A DNA stretch of 64,000 bases, from assembly GCA_947487525.1 (NCBI GenBank), contig CANKWR010000002.1, positions 1-64,000 of the forward strand, written 5' to 3'. This document shows positions 7,964 through 17,874 of the stretch, in pieces. A model generated the notes under the pieces. It made no database searches. It was not told the origin of the DNA and was given only the letters and a program-made list of their open reading frames with translations. The position numbers were made by a program, and so were the translations under genes. Each line of letters begins with the position of its first letter. Position 1 is the first letter of the stretch. The stretch is from Bacteroidota bacterium. GTDB taxonomy: Bacteria; Bacteroidota; Bacteroidia; Chitinophagales; Chitinophagaceae.

Positions 7964-10870
7964 ATGTGTAATACCTACACATTGATAAAGCTTGCCAACA
8001 AAGTGAAAAAACTTTTATTTTCATTAATACTATTTTTGTCATTACACGTGAATGGACAACTGTTAGTAAGCAGTCCTGACTTTATTACAGAGACTGCAAC
8101 AAGCACCATAATTACTGCCAATGCTACTAAAGGTAATAAAGGTTTATTAGGCAATACCAATGATATTTATGTACATATTGGTGCCATTACTAGTTTAAGT
8201 ACCGGTGCTGCAGATTGGAAATATGTTTTAACTACCTGGGGAACTACCAATGCAAATTTTAAATGTACTTCACTAGGCAATAACAAGTGGAGTTATACTA
8301 TTCATAATAACCTTCGTTCCTTTTTTGGCATCACCAATGCAAACGAAAGAATTGTAAAAATTGCCATTTTATTTAGAGATGGAGCAGGGAACAGTGTATT
8401 AAGAAATACAGATGGTTCTGACATGTATCTAAATGTGTATGACAATAACGTACACGTAAAAATTGATACCCCTCTTTTCCAGCCTACCTTTTCGAAAAAC
8501 TTAGAGCCAGTTTCTAAAAAAATTGGAGATACGATACGTATTAATGGGAAAGCAAATCAAAATGTGAATTTATCAATCTATTTTAATGACACACTTTTAA
8601 GTACAGCAAATAATGCATCCAGTATTAGTAGTTATAAAGTGATTAACAAAGTAGGTGCCCAAAAAATTTATTTAAATGGAACAAACAATTCCTTCATAGA
8701 CATTGATACTGCTGAGTTTTACGTAAATGGAAATCAAGTAATTGAGGACTTGCCTACGGGCATTGTGGATGGAATTAATTATTTACCAGGCGACACATCG
8801 GCTACCTTGGTATTGCATGCACCCTATAAAAACAATATAAATGTAGTTGGAGATTTTAATAATTGGACCATTGGATTAAACAATGCGATGAAAATGACCA
8901 GGGACAGTAGTCGTTTTTGGCTTCAAATAAATGGCTTAACGCCAGGTGTAGAATATGCTTATCAATATGTGATTGATGGAAATTTAAAAGTTGCTGACTA
9001 CAATGCCGAAAAAATATTAGATCCTAACAATGATCGTTTTATTCCAGCTACTACTTATCCGAATTTAAAATCGTATCCAACAGGAAGCACGAGTGGAATT
9101 GTAAGTGTATTGCAAACAGCGAAGCCAGCGTATAATTGGAAAACAAATAATTTTGTAAGACCCAATAAAAGCAATTTAATCATTTATGAATTATTGATTC
9201 GTGACTTTGCGAAGAAGCAAAATTTTAATGAGTTACGCGATAGTTTAAATTATTTTAAAAAATTAGGTATCAATACGATTGAGTTAATGCCTGTTACAGA
9301 ATTCGAAGGAAATAATAGTTGGGGATATAACACCAATTTTATTTTTGGATTAGATAAATTTTATGGAACAGAATTAGCGTTTAAAGAATTTATTGATTCT
9401 GCACATGCCAAAGGAATCGCCGTAGTTATGGACATTGTAATGAATCATGTTTTTAATTCTTCTCCATTGGCACAAATGTACTGGGATGGAACCAATTCCA
9501 TGCCTGCCGCCAACAATCCATGGTTAAATCCAACAGCGACCCACCCTTTTAATGTGGGCAATGACTTGAATCACGAGTCACCAGCCACTAAGTTGTTGGT
9601 TTCCAGGGTGGTAAAACACTGGTTAACCAATTACCGTATTGATGGATTTAGATGGGATTTATCCAAAGGATTTACCCAAAAAAACAATCCATCCAATGTG
9701 GGTGCATGGGGTGCCTACGACGCAAATAGAATTGCCACTTGGAAAACAATTTACGATACCATGCAAAGGGTGTCCTCAAATAGTTACTGTATTTTAGAAC
9801 ATTTTGCGGATAACAATGAGGAGCAGGAATTGGCCAATTATGGAATGCTTTTATGGGGCAATGCCAATCACAGTTTTAGCCAATCAACCATGGGTTACGC
9901 ACAAGATGCTAGTTTAAACAATGCATTTTCAAATGGACGCAATTGGACTAAACAACATTTAGTGACGTATATGGAAAGCCATGATGAGGAGCGCACTATG
10001 TTTAGAAATATTAATTATGGAAACGTAAGCGGTTCTTATAATGTAAAAGATACAGCAACAGCATTAAAGCGAAATGAAATGGCTGCTGCTTTTTGGGCAC
10101 TCGTTCCTGGTCCTAAATTAATGTGGCAATTTGGTGAATTGGGTTACACGTATTCTATTAATACCTGCACGGACTTAACGGTCTCTAATAACTGCCGATT
10201 ATCTGATAAGCCATTAAGATGGGATTATGTAACCAATCCGAACAGAAAAGCATTGTACGATGGCTATGCTAAATTTTTAAAACTCAGAGCCAATCCGAGT
10301 TATACCAATGACTTTATTTCAAATAAATATACTTTAAACACGGCCGGATTATTTAAATCGTTTCAAGTTAATGGGGACTCCATTAAACTTGTGGTAGTAG
10401 GCAATTTTGATGTAACGCCACAAACAAGTACGGTGAATTTTCCTGCAGACGGAATTTGGTACAGTGTTTATACCAATAAATACCAAAGCGTATTAAATGG
10501 TTCAGCTTCTATCACCCTTCAACCTGGTGAATATTTTGTGTATGCAAACAAAAATATTTCTACCCAGGTAATCACAGACATTTTAGATTTAAAAATGCCT
10601 GCACTGGATATGAAAACTAATTTTTATCCTAATCCAATGAGCAATACGGGTACACTTGAATATAGTTTACCGGAAAGTGGCGTTTTATCGATACACGCAT
10701 ACAATATGGACGGCACCGATTTAGGAATACTTTATTCTGGATATCAAAATAAAGGAAATCAAAAAGTAATTATCCGTAAAAATGGGTTAATGAATACACC
10801 AGGAATTTATTTATTATCAATACAATTAAATCAAAAACAAAAAATTCAAAAACTTTTAATTACCAATTAA
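7964..10870 (+). CDS. Secreted GH13 alpha-amylase-family enzyme with type IX sorting tail
   Basis: The protein has 968 residues. After a signal peptide comes an N-terminal beta domain found in Bacteroidota amylases (TKGNKGLLGNTNDIYVH), then a CBM48-like module (VVGDFNNWT, about residues 290-340). The GH13 barrel follows with region I (DIVMNHVF), region II with the nucleophile Asp (GFRWDLSKGF), region III with the acid/base Glu (CILEHFADN) and region IV (MESHDEERT). The last 80 or so residues, from FYPNPMSNTGTLEYSL to QKLLITN, form a type IX secretion sorting domain. A GTG at 8003 is an alternative start giving a shorter, cleaner signal peptide. It most likely cuts alpha-glucans; exact specificity is unknown. 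Confidence 0.9.
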   Translation: MCNTYTLIKLANKVKKLLFSLILFLSLHVNGQLLVSSPDFITETATSTIITANATKGNKGLLGNTNDIYVHIGAITSLSTGAADWKYVLTTWGTTNANFKCTSLGNNKWSYTIHNNLRSFFGITNANERIVKIAILFRDGAGNSVLRNTDGSDMYLNVYDNNVHVKIDTPLFQPTFSKNLEPVSKKIGDTIRINGKANQNVNLSIYFNDTLLSTANNASSISSYKVINKVGAQKIYLNGTNNSFIDIDTAEFYVNGNQVIEDLPTGIVDGINYLPGDTSATLVLHAPYKNNINVVGDFNNWTIGLNNAMKMTRDSSRFWLQINGLTPGVEYAYQYVIDGNLKVADYNAEKILDPNNDRFIPATTYPNLKSYPTGSTSGIVSVLQTAKPAYNWKTNNFVRPNKSNLIIYELLIRDFAKKQNFNELRDSLNYFKKLGINTIELMPVTEFEGNNSWGYNTNFIFGLDKFYGTELAFKEFIDSAHAKGIAVVMDIVMNHVFNSSPLAQMYWDGTNSMPAANNPWLNPTATHPFNVGNDLNHESPATKLLVSRVVKHWLTNYRIDGFRWDLSKGFTQKNNPSNVGAWGAYDANRIATWKTIYDTMQRVSSNSYCILEHFADNNEEQELANYGMLLWGNANHSFSQSTMGYAQDASLNNAFSNGRNWTKQHLVTYMESHDEERTMFRNINYGNVSGSYNVKDTATALKRNEMAAAFWALVPGPKLMWQFGELGYTYSINTCTDLTVSNNCRLSDKPLRWDYVTNPNRKALYDGYAKFLKLRANPSYTNDFISNKYTLNTAGLFKSFQVNGDSIKLVVVGNFDVTPQTSTVNFPADGIWYSVYTNKYQSVLNGSASITLQPGEYFVYANKNISTQVITDILDLKMPALDMKTNFYPNPMSNTGTLEYSLPESGVLSIHAYNMDGTDLGILYSGYQNKGNQKVIIRKNGLMNTPGIYLLSIQLNQKQKIQKLLITN

Positions 10871-10899
10871 CGATTCTTAAAACTTGAAATTGTAAATCT

Positions 10900-13887
10900 A
10901 TGAACATGAAAAAAGCACTTGCGGCTTTACTGTTTGCTATTATTAGCATTTCGGTGTATGCCCAAGAACGTACAGTTACTGGAAAAGTGACTGACGCTAA
11001 AGATGGAGCTCCTTTGGCAGCTGCATCGGTGGTTGTAAAAGGAAGCAATAAAGGGGTGACTACCTCTGCAGATGGAACTTTTGCAATCAAAGTGCCAACA
11101 GGCGCTACAGCATTAGTAATTTCTTACTTAAATTTTGCCTCAAAAGAAGTGCTGCTGGATTCAAAAAATACAGTGAGCGTATCTTTGACCGCATCTACCG
11201 ATCAATTGTCTGACGTAGTTGTCATTGGATACGGTACTAGTAGAAAAAAGGACTTAACTGGTTCGGTATCGACTGTATCTGCAAAGGATTTTAATACAGG
11301 CGCTATTTCTACTCCAGAACAATTAATTGCTGGTAAGGTTGCCGGTGTGTCTATTACAAGTAATAATGGTGCGCCAGGTTCTGGAAGTACTATTAGAATT
11401 AGAGGTGGTGCTTCTTTGAATGCGAGCAACGATCCTTTGATTGTAATTGATGGTATGCCAATTGATGGTGGCGGTATTTCAGGTCAAGCAAATGCGTTGG
11501 CGTTGATTAACCCAAATGACATTGAATCTTTCTCTGTATTAAAAGACGCATCTGCGGCTGCTATTTATGGAGCAAGAGCCTCTAATGGTGTAATTTTAAT
11601 TACGACTAAGAAAGGTAAAAAAGGAGCAATGAAAATTGACTTCTCTAGTCAATTTAGCATGTCTTCAGTTTCTAAAAAAGCAGATGTATTTAGTGCTGCA
11701 GAAATTAGAACTATTGTAAATGCAAATGGTACAAGTACCTTAAAGTCATTATTAGGAACTGCCAATACCGATTGGCAGGATCAAATTTATCAAACTGCAA
11801 TTAGCAATGATAATAATGTGAGCATGTCTGGTGTAGTTAAAAATATGCCATACCGTTTATCATTAGGTGCATTGAACCAAGTGGGTGTTTTAAAAACGGA
11901 TCAGTTAAAGCGTACAACCGTAGGTTTAAACTTAAGTCCAACCTTCTTTGACAATCACTTATCACTTAATGTAAACTATAAGTTAGCCAACAGCGCAAGT
12001 CGTTTTGCTGATCAAGGTGCTATTGGTGCTGCATCGGCATTTGACCCAACTCAAAAAGTATATAGCGGAAACAATAGTTTTGGTGGTTACTGGGAGTGGT
12101 TAGATCCAAATTCTGCGAATGGATTAAGATCTCTTTCTCCTAAAAACCCATTGGGTTTATTAATGCAAAGACAAGACAACAGTGATGTTGTTAGACAAAT
12201 TGCAAGTGCATTGGTTGATTATAAGGTGCATTTTTTACCTGACTTACATGTAATCGTGAATTCAGGGGTGGATATTGCGGAAGGCAAGGGTACTACAGTG
12301 ATTGGTGAAAATGCAGCTTCTACATTCAAAAGATTTAAAGATGCATCTAACGTGTTTCATAGTGGTGTGAACAATCAATATCGCCAAGCTAGAAATAACA
12401 GTTACTTGAATGCTTACTTAAACTACGCTAAAGACATTAGCGCAATTAAATCAAGATTAGAGTTAGTAGCGGGTTATGAGTACCAAGCGTACAAAACAAC
12501 CAACTATAACTTCAGTGATAGAACTTTTAACAAAACAGTGGTTAACTCACCGAATTTTGCATTTGATGAACCAGAGTATCGTTTAAGTTCTTATTTAGGA
12601 AGAGCTAATTTAAACATCCTTAATAAGTACATTTTGACTGCTTCTATTCGTCAGGACGGATCTTCTAAATTTAACAAGGACAATCGATTTGCATTGTTCC
12701 CATCAGCAGCATTGGCTTGGAAGTTAAAAGAAGAGGATTTCTTAAAAACGAATTCAACTATCTCAGATTTGAAATTAAGAGCTAGTTATGGTGTAACTGG
12801 ACAACAGGATGGAATTGGATACTATGATTATATCTCTTATTATAATTTAGGTTCTAATACAGCGCAATATCAGTTTGGTAACTCATTCGTTTCAATTTTC
12901 CGTCCAAATGGATATTATTTTAATAGAAAGTGGGAGCAAACAGCAACTGCTAACTTAGCGTTAGACTTTGGATTATTTGAAAACAGAGTATCTGGTACTG
13001 TCGAGTTGTATAACAGAACTACTACCGATTTGTTAAATGAAATTAACCAACCAGCAGGTACTAACTTTAGCAATAAAATTGTTGCGAACGTAGGTAGTAT
13101 GGAAAACAAGGGTGTGGAAGTAACTTTGAATTTCCAACCTATCAAAAACAAAACAACAACTTGGGATGTTTCTTTGAATGCTACTTACAATAAAAATGAA
13201 ATTACTAAGTTGACTATTTCTGATGATCCAAATTATGCGGGAGCAAGATATGGTGGAATCAGCGGTGGTACAGGTAATACTATTTTCATTCAATCAGTAG
13301 GTTACAAAAGAGGTTCTTACTTTGTATATAAGCAAGTGTATGACAATGCGGGCAAACCAATTGATGGTTTATATGCTGACTTAAACAGAGATGGTGTAGT
13401 AAACGAAAGTGATTTATACCAATACAAAGGAAATGATCCACAATTCTTTTTTGGTGCAAGTTCTAATGTAACATACAAAAAATGGAATGCAGGATTTGTA
13501 TTAAGAGCAAATGTTGGAAACTATATGTATAACAACGTTGCTTCAAGCTCTGGTACTTTAAGAAATATCTTAAATCCAATTGGTTATATCAATAATGGAT
13601 CAAGAGATTATTTAACATCTGGCTTTAGCGGTAATGGTTCTAACTATTACTTGTCTGATTACTATGTTCAAAATGCTTCTTTCTTACGTATGGACAACAT
13701 TAATGTTGGCTACAATGTGGGAAAAGTGTTTCATGACAAAGCAGTTTTGAGAATTAATGCAAATATTCAAAATGCATTTATTATTACTCAATACAAAGGT
13801 TTAGATCCAGAAGTTAATGGAGGTATAGATAATAATTTTTATCCTCGTCCTAGAACATTTGTTTTAGGCTTTAATCTTAGTTTCTAA
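10900..13887 (+). CDS. SusC-like TonB-dependent outer membrane receptor
   Basis: The 995-residue protein has a signal peptide ending VYAQ, a carboxypeptidase-D-like repeat (VTGKVTDAKDGAPLAAASV), the SusC linker motif VVVIGYGTSRKKDLTGSV, a plug with DPLIVIDGMPIDGGG and SAAAIYGARASNGVILITTKKG, and a long beta barrel ending VLGFNLSF. SusC proteins import oligosaccharides across the outer membrane using TonB energy. The partner SusD lies 27 bases downstream. Length is normal for the class. The sugar it takes up is not readable; GH53 and GH13 neighbours suggest galactan and/or alpha-glucan. ATG at 10906 is an equally possible start. Confidence 0.95.
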   Translation: MNMKKALAALLFAIISISVYAQERTVTGKVTDAKDGAPLAAASVVVKGSNKGVTTSADGTFAIKVPTGATALVISYLNFASKEVLLDSKNTVSVSLTASTDQLSDVVVIGYGTSRKKDLTGSVSTVSAKDFNTGAISTPEQLIAGKVAGVSITSNNGAPGSGSTIRIRGGASLNASNDPLIVIDGMPIDGGGISGQANALALINPNDIESFSVLKDASAAAIYGARASNGVILITTKKGKKGAMKIDFSSQFSMSSVSKKADVFSAAEIRTIVNANGTSTLKSLLGTANTDWQDQIYQTAISNDNNVSMSGVVKNMPYRLSLGALNQVGVLKTDQLKRTTVGLNLSPTFFDNHLSLNVNYKLANSASRFADQGAIGAASAFDPTQKVYSGNNSFGGYWEWLDPNSANGLRSLSPKNPLGLLMQRQDNSDVVRQIASALVDYKVHFLPDLHVIVNSGVDIAEGKGTTVIGENAASTFKRFKDASNVFHSGVNNQYRQARNNSYLNAYLNYAKDISAIKSRLELVAGYEYQAYKTTNYNFSDRTFNKTVVNSPNFAFDEPEYRLSSYLGRANLNILNKYILTASIRQDGSSKFNKDNRFALFPSAALAWKLKEEDFLKTNSTISDLKLRASYGVTGQQDGIGYYDYISYYNLGSNTAQYQFGNSFVSIFRPNGYYFNRKWEQTATANLALDFGLFENRVSGTVELYNRTTTDLLNEINQPAGTNFSNKIVANVGSMENKGVEVTLNFQPIKNKTTTWDVSLNATYNKNEITKLTISDDPNYAGARYGGISGGTGNTIFIQSVGYKRGSYFVYKQVYDNAGKPIDGLYADLNRDGVVNESDLYQYKGNDPQFFFGASSNVTYKKWNAGFVLRANVGNYMYNNVASSSGTLRNILNPIGYINNGSRDYLTSGFSGNGSNYYLSDYYVQNASFLRMDNINVGYNVGKVFHDKAVLRINANIQNAFIITQYKGLDPEVNGGIDNNFYPRPRTFVLGFNLSF

Positions 13888-13914
13888 TTCATTCATTCGT
13901 ATAAATAAAAGAAA

Positions 13915-15504
13915 ATGAAAACAAATAATTATAAAATAATCGTAGCCGCAGTATTCTCGGTATTCATTTTGGCTTCATGCGCTAAGCAATTAGACTTGTT
14001 GCCAAAAAATGATGTTACCTCGAACACGGTTTACAAAAATGCAACAGGCTATAAACAAGCTTTTGCAAAAGTATATGCAAGTTTTGCATTGACAGGAAAT
14101 AATGGTCCTGCTGGTAATGGAGATATCCAAGGAATTGACGAAGGTACTTCTGACTTTTTAAGATTGTACTGGAAGGCACAAGAGTTAAGTACCGATGAGG
14201 CTGTGGTTTCATGGGGTGATCCAGGTATTCAGGATTTCCACAATATGAACTGGTCAGCAAACAATCCAATGTTAACTGGATTGTATTACCGTTCATTTTA
14301 CCAAATTACTTTAGCAAATGATTTCATCAGACAAGCTTCTGATGCAAATTTAGCTACAAGAGGTATCACAGGTGCTGATGCGGATAACATTAAAAAGTAT
14401 CGTGCAGAAGCACGCTTTTTAAGAGCGTACCAATATGCTGTATTAATGGACTTATTTGGTAATGTTCCATTTGTTACAGATGCTGATTTATTAGGTGCCT
14501 CTTTGCCAAAGCAAAAAACAAGAGCTGAATTGTTTGCTTATATCGAATCTGAATTAAAAGCAATTGATGCGGACTTAGTGAATGCAAAAGCAAATGAATA
14601 TGGTAGAGCAGACAAAGCAGCAGCTTGGGCTTTACTTGCAAGAATTTACTTAAATGCACAAGTATATACTGGTACTGCAAAAAACACAGAAGCGGTAACT
14701 TATGCTAAAAAAGTAATTGACGCTGGTTATTCATTAATTACGGACTATACTAAATTAATGAGAGCAGACAATAACTTAAATACTTCAGAATTTATTTTAA
14801 CCATCAATTTTGATGGACTTAAAACTCAAAACTGGGGTGGTACTACTTTCTTAACACACGCACCAATTGGAGGTTCTATGAATGCAACTCAATTTGGTGT
14901 TGATGGTGGATGGAGTGGTTTAAGAACTACAAAAGCATTTAGTGATAAATTTACAGATATCACAGGTGCAACTGATAAGCGCGCTCAAATTTATACAAGT
15001 GGACAAACTGCAGACATTAATGACTTAACGAAGTTCACGGATGGTTATGCAATCACTAAATTTAAAAACATTAAAGCGGATGGTACAGCAGGTTCAAGTT
15101 TAGTTTGGACTGATATTGACTTCCCTATTTTTAGATTAAGTGAAATGTATTTAATTTATGCCGAAGCTGTTTTAAGAGGGGGTACTGGCGGTGACGCTAC
15201 TACTGCTTTAGGTTATATGAACACGATTCGCCAAAGAGCTTATGGTAATACAAGTGGTAATATCACGGCGGGTCAATTAACTACTGATTTTATTTTAGAT
15301 GAGCGTAGTAGAGAATTGTATTGGGAAGGATTTAGAAGAACGGATTTAATTAGATATGGCAAGTTTGTTGAATCTACTTATTTATGGCCTTGGAAAGGAG
15401 GCGTAAAAGGTGGAACAGGCGTTGATGCATATAGAAAATTATATCCAATTCCTTCTGCTGATATTTCTTCAAATACCAATCTTAAACAAAACGCAGGGTA
15501 TTAA
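13915..15504 (+). CDS. SusD-like surface glycan-binding lipoprotein
   Basis: The protein has 529 residues with a lipobox (FILASC, cysteine 22) and the SusD/RagB fold signatures: LDLLPKNDVTSNTVYKN at the N-terminus, the TPR segment YRAEARFLRAYQYAVLMDLFGNVPFVTD, and the C-terminal DERSRELYWEGFRRTDLIRYGKF. SusD proteins cap the SusC barrel and deliver bound oligosaccharides to it. It is placed directly after susC and 29 bases before the susE-like start, so all four sus genes should be one operon. The ligand cannot be deduced from sequence alone. Confidence 0.95.
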   Translation: MKTNNYKIIVAAVFSVFILASCAKQLDLLPKNDVTSNTVYKNATGYKQAFAKVYASFALTGNNGPAGNGDIQGIDEGTSDFLRLYWKAQELSTDEAVVSWGDPGIQDFHNMNWSANNPMLTGLYYRSFYQITLANDFIRQASDANLATRGITGADADNIKKYRAEARFLRAYQYAVLMDLFGNVPFVTDADLLGASLPKQKTRAELFAYIESELKAIDADLVNAKANEYGRADKAAAWALLARIYLNAQVYTGTAKNTEAVTYAKKVIDAGYSLITDYTKLMRADNNLNTSEFILTINFDGLKTQNWGGTTFLTHAPIGGSMNATQFGVDGGWSGLRTTKAFSDKFTDITGATDKRAQIYTSGQTADINDLTKFTDGYAITKFKNIKADGTAGSSLVWTDIDFPIFRLSEMYLIYAEAVLRGGTGGDATTALGYMNTIRQRAYGNTSGNITAGQLTTDFILDERSRELYWEGFRRTDLIRYGKFVESTYLWPWKGGVKGGTGVDAYRKLYPIPSADISSNTNLKQNAGY

Positions 15505-15533
15505 TACCATTGTTAAAAGTTAAATCGAAATAT

Positions 15534-16373
15534 ATGAAAAAAATTATTCAATCATTATTATACTTGAGCATCGCGATAGTATTTTTTGCTGCCTGTCAAA
15601 AGGATGAAGCAAGAGATACGTATAAATCAGGAACTACGCCTGTTTTAAGTGCTTCAGTAAAAGACAGTATCGGATTAAATTTCCTTACTGAATCAGATCC
15701 AGCAATTACATTTAATTGGACCAATCCAAATTATCAATTTGCTTCGGGTGTTAGTTCTCAAAATGTGAGCTATACCTTAGAAATGGATACGGCAGGTGCC
15801 AACTTTAATGGACCTAACAAAAAATCAATTTCAATTAGCCAAGATTTAAATGTTGCTTATACCCAAAAAGCATTTAACATTTTAGTGGCTGATTTAAAAG
15901 TAGCTACTGGTTCGGTTGCTAAAATTGAAGTAAGAATTAAAGCAAGTATTGGTGGAACAAGTGCAACAACACTTGTATCAAATACTTTATCCTTTAAGTT
16001 TTTACCTTATGCGCCACCACCAAAAGTGACATTGCCAGAAAATAGTAATTTATTTATTGTAGGTAGTGCAACTGGAGGCGGATGGAGTAATCCAGTGCCT
16101 GTTCCTTCTCAAAAATTCACTAAAATTTCTAATACAGTATATGAAATTACCGTAGCATTGGTTGCAGGTGGAGAATTCTTATTCTTACCAAACAATGGCG
16201 ACTGGGGTAAAAAATACGCAGTAGTAGATAATTCAATTAATGGATTAGGTGTTGGATTAGATTTTGCATACTATACTTCAGGTGGAGCCAATATGCCTGG
16301 TCCTGCTGTAAGTGGTAATTACAAAATTCGTGTTGATTTCCAAACTGGAAAATATACAATTACAAAACTTTAA
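15534..16373 (+). CDS. SusE-like outer membrane lipoprotein
   Basis: I place the start at the ATG 15534, which gives MKKIIQS and a standard lipoprotein signal with FFAAC (cysteine 21); a TTG at 15510 would add eight residues before it and looks less likely. The 279-residue product has the N-terminal SusE-type beta domain (LSASVKDSIGLNFLTESDPAITFNWTNP) and a C-terminal domain with LFIVGSATGGGWSNPVPVP and NNGDWGKKYAV, a SusE/SusF starch-binding-like fold. SusE proteins are surface glycan-binding accessories. The downstream gene repeats both domains, so the two are paralogues. Confidence 0.85.
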   Translation: MKKIIQSLLYLSIAIVFFAACQKDEARDTYKSGTTPVLSASVKDSIGLNFLTESDPAITFNWTNPNYQFASGVSSQNVSYTLEMDTAGANFNGPNKKSISISQDLNVAYTQKAFNILVADLKVATGSVAKIEVRIKASIGGTSATTLVSNTLSFKFLPYAPPPKVTLPENSNLFIVGSATGGGWSNPVPVPSQKFTKISNTVYEITVALVAGGEFLFLPNNGDWGKKYAVVDNSINGLGVGLDFAYYTSGGANMPGPAVSGNYKIRVDFQTGKYTITKL

Positions 16374-16388
16374 TTAAATAACTAACAA

Positions 16389-17762
16389 ATGAAATATTTA
16401 ATCAAAACCTTACTCTTCACAACACTTATGGCATTCGTGCTATTGGGATGTGAAAAAGTAGCACCCTTAATGGTGTACAAAAGTGGTTCTTCGGCAACCT
16501 TAAGTAGTTCAAGTACGAATATTGCGCCTGTGGTTGCAGATTCATTAAAAAACGTAGTTACGTTTTCTTGGACCAATCCTAAATATGCTACCGATTCAAA
16601 TACCGTAAAATATATTTTACAAATTGATTCTAGTGGTAGAAACTTTTCAAAAGCAGTTTCTATCACCTTGTCTAAGAACTTATCTTATACAATGGTGGCT
16701 AAAGATTTAAACGCGATTTTATTAGGCATGGGATTCAATTACAATACATCCTATAAAATAGATGTAAGAATCATTTCCTCTTATGCAAATAACAATGATT
16801 TACTTACATCTAATGTCTTAACCATTAATGCAACCCCTTATGTGGTGCCTCCGAAAGTAGTTCCTCCAAGTTCAAGAGCCTTATTCTTAGTGGGTGATGC
16901 CACTGGAGGTGGTTGGAACAATCCGGTACCAACGCCTACGCAACAATTTACAAGAGTGGATTCTGTAACTTATAGAGGTACGTTTTATTTAATTGGTGGC
17001 AAGCAATATTTAGCCTTACCTGTAAATGGGGATTGGTCTAATAAGTATTCAGTTGCCGATGGTACTAAAGTAGGTTTAAGCGCAGGTGGTGATTTTGGTT
17101 ATAACCTTTCAAGTAATTTCCCTGGCCCAGCGGTAACTGGTTTTTACACCATTACCATGGACTTCCAAAGAGGTAAGTTTACGGTAGTATTGGTAAAAGC
17201 CTTTGGACAATTATTTGTACCAGGTGGATACCAAGGATGGGATCCTGGAACAGCTCCTAGCTTAGGTTCACCAAAAGCCGACGGTGATTTCAGTGGATTC
17301 ATTAATTTCTCTGCTGCTACTGCCTTTAAGTTAACGAGCCAAAGAGATTGGAGCGGCACGAACTATGGCAATGGTGGTGCAGGTGCATTAAGCACGAGTG
17401 GTGGTGATATTAATATTGCTACGCCAGGTGTTTATTTAATTAGAGCTAATACAGTAAGCAATACTTTCTCAGCAGTTAGAACTACTTGGGGTGTGGTAGG
17501 TGCATTTACCAACTGGGGTGGATCACCTGACATTGCTTTAACGTATAGCAATGGAAAATACACAGGTTCTTTCACTTTAGCATCTGCTAGTGACGTTAAG
17601 TTCAGAGCCAATGCTGATTGGGGCATTAACTTAGGAGATACCGGTTTAGATGGTGTATTAGAATTTGGGGGTGACAATGTTGCCTTAACTGCAGGAACTT
17701 ACAATGTTACATTGGACGTATCTAATGCAGGATATTATACTTATTCTTTTATTAAGCAATAG
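16389..17762 (+). CDS. SusE/SusF-like multidomain glycan-binding lipoprotein
   Basis: This protein of 457 residues has a lipobox (FVLLGC, cysteine 21), a SusE-type N-terminal domain (VTFSWTNPKYATDSN), a domain with LFLVGDATGGGWNNPVPTP closely matching the preceding gene, and two further domains (FVPGGYQGWDPGTAPSLG and WGVVGAFTNWGGSPDIALT) resembling the SusF starch-binding repeats. Multiple Trp-rich beta modules in a row suggest multivalent binding to a glycan at the cell surface. It is the last gene of the sus operon and is followed by a strong terminator. Confidence 0.85.
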   Translation: MKYLIKTLLFTTLMAFVLLGCEKVAPLMVYKSGSSATLSSSSTNIAPVVADSLKNVVTFSWTNPKYATDSNTVKYILQIDSSGRNFSKAVSITLSKNLSYTMVAKDLNAILLGMGFNYNTSYKIDVRIISSYANNNDLLTSNVLTINATPYVVPPKVVPPSSRALFLVGDATGGGWNNPVPTPTQQFTRVDSVTYRGTFYLIGGKQYLALPVNGDWSNKYSVADGTKVGLSAGGDFGYNLSSNFPGPAVTGFYTITMDFQRGKFTVVLVKAFGQLFVPGGYQGWDPGTAPSLGSPKADGDFSGFINFSAATAFKLTSQRDWSGTNYGNGGAGALSTSGGDINIATPGVYLIRANTVSNTFSAVRTTWGVVGAFTNWGGSPDIALTYSNGKYTGSFTLASASDVKFRANADWGINLGDTGLDGVLEFGGDNVALTAGTYNVTLDVSNAGYYTYSFIKQ

Positions 17763-17783
17763 TTGATAATACGTTTACGTATT

Positions 17784-17815
17784 AAAAAAGCCCCTCCAAT
17801 TGGAGGGGCTTTTTT
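17784..17815. terminator. Bidirectional intrinsic terminator between sus operon and efflux operon
   Basis: A perfect 14-base inverted repeat (17784-17797 with 17802-17815), AAAAAAGCCCCTCC and its complement, encloses the loop AATT. It has an A tract on one side and a T tract on the other, so it can stop transcription in both directions between the convergent sus and RND operons. Confidence 0.92.
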
Positions 17816-17874
17816 AATTTCTATGATATGATTGCAATCATGTTATTGCATCATGGTATCGTAATTTGGTATCA

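Noticed and set aside
7964-8003. First 13 codons of the GH13 gene as certain coding sequence.
   Set aside because: The GTG at 8003 gives a better signal peptide, so the exact start is left open and not treated as a finding.
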